From contig NZ_AP019308.1 in the NCBI RefSeq assembly GCF_003945345.1, forward strand, positions 434,001 through 498,000: a DNA stretch of 64,000 nt. Reading direction: 5' to 3'. The notes under the pieces were generated by a model. The model searched no databases and was not told where the DNA came from. It was given only the letters and a program-made list of their open reading frames with translations. Position 1 is the first letter of the stretch. Each line of letters starts with the position of its first letter. Below, one piece after another: positions 63,662 to 64,000 of the stretch. The stretch comes from Paenibacillus baekrokdamisoli. GTDB lineage: Bacteria > Bacillota > Bacilli > Paenibacillales > Paenibacillaceae. Position numbers and translations under genes: made by a program.

Positions 63662-64000
63662 ATGATGTTTGAAATTGCCATTATTGGCGCTGGTCCAGCA
63701 GGAGGAAGTGCCGCATTATTCACGGCGAAGGCTGGTAAGAAAACGTTACTCATCGATAGCGATCAAAGCATTACGAAGAAAGCATGGATCGAGAATCATT
63801 ACGGCGTACCCGAGATCAAAGGTCCCGATCTCGTAGAGACAGGGATTAGTCAAGCGACGAAATTCGGAGCTGAGCTGGTACGAGCGAAGGTGGCTAATAT
63901 TCAACAAACAGATGAAGGCTTCCGTATTGCTGCTGAGGATGGCAGTGAGTATCAGGCGAAGGTGATTATACTCGCAACCGGACTGCTTGTTGATCTGGCA
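63662..64000 (+). CDS. FAD-dependent oxidoreductase (thioredoxin-reductase-like), 3' end outside the window
   Basis: The first 113 codons are present. The N-terminal FAD-binding motif is IAIIGAGPAGGSAALFTAKAG, followed by KTLLIDSD and a VIILATG strand, as in thioredoxin-reductase-like flavoproteins. GGAGG (63651-63655) serves ATG 63662 or ATG 63665. The substrate-defining and redox-active parts lie beyond base 64000, so no function can be assigned. Confidence 0.85.
   Translation, partial: MMFEIAIIGAGPAGGSAALFTAKAGKKTLLIDSDQSITKKAWIENHYGVPEIKGPDLVETGISQATKFGAELVRAKVANIQQTDEGFRIAAEDGSEYQAKVIILATGLLVDLA

Overview
The window looks like chromosomal DNA of a low-to-mid-GC Gram-positive soil bacterium, most likely Paenibacillus or a close relative (inferred). 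The evidence is the strong Shine-Dalgarno sites with many TTG and GTG starts, repeated pairing of YesM/YesN-type two-component systems with sugar ABC transporters, lipoprotein binding proteins, an LPXTG surface protein with a sortase, Bacillus-type Fur boxes and a BirA box. No tRNA, rRNA, CRISPR array, prophage or intact insertion sequence was seen.

Layout. 0-13.5 kb: an unassigned sugar module with a sensory binding lipoprotein, histidine kinase and AraC-type response regulator, then a CUT2 (ribose-type) ABC importer, three TIM-barrel sugar isomerase/epimerase homologues and a DUF4432 aldose-epimerase-like protein. 13.6-18.2 kb: a LacI repressor divergent from a CUT1 sugar importer, with two matching operators. 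18.4-24.4 kb: a BirA-controlled biotin operon (bioADBFHC). 24.5-28.7 kb: a very large 7TM hybrid kinase and a REC-BTAD response regulator. 29.0-34.5 kb: a cell-surface module with a 1196-aa LPXTG adhesin-like protein, two tandem cyclic-di-GMP-I riboswitches ahead of a secreted transglutaminase-like protein, and a sortase. 34.8-42.0 kb: an LplB/LplC/LipO-type CUT1 importer with its own YesM/YesN pair. 42.1-55.4 kb: an iron block with five Fur-box-like sites at four loci. It holds an intact siderophore-binding lipoprotein, a frameshifted Btr-like regulator, an AraC remnant, a decayed ABC exporter, a ferredoxin-NADP-reductase-like flavoprotein, and an intact six-gene operon resembling the opine-metallophore cntABCDEF system. 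56-64 kb: a slipin-like SPFH protein, a TetR/MFS drug-efflux pair, a palindromic repeat, two AraC regulators around two PhyH-family dioxygenases, and the start of a flavoprotein gene that runs off the window.

The most interesting items are the tandem c-di-GMP riboswitches, the first with an intrinsic terminator and the second abutting the ribosome binding site; the metallophore import/export operon with no synthesis genes in view beside a decaying siderophore locus; the sugar module with three isomerases but no kinase or dehydrogenase; and a roughly 130-bp palindromic repeat at 59.8 kb. Positions and motifs were read by eye; family names rest on recognised motifs, not on searches.
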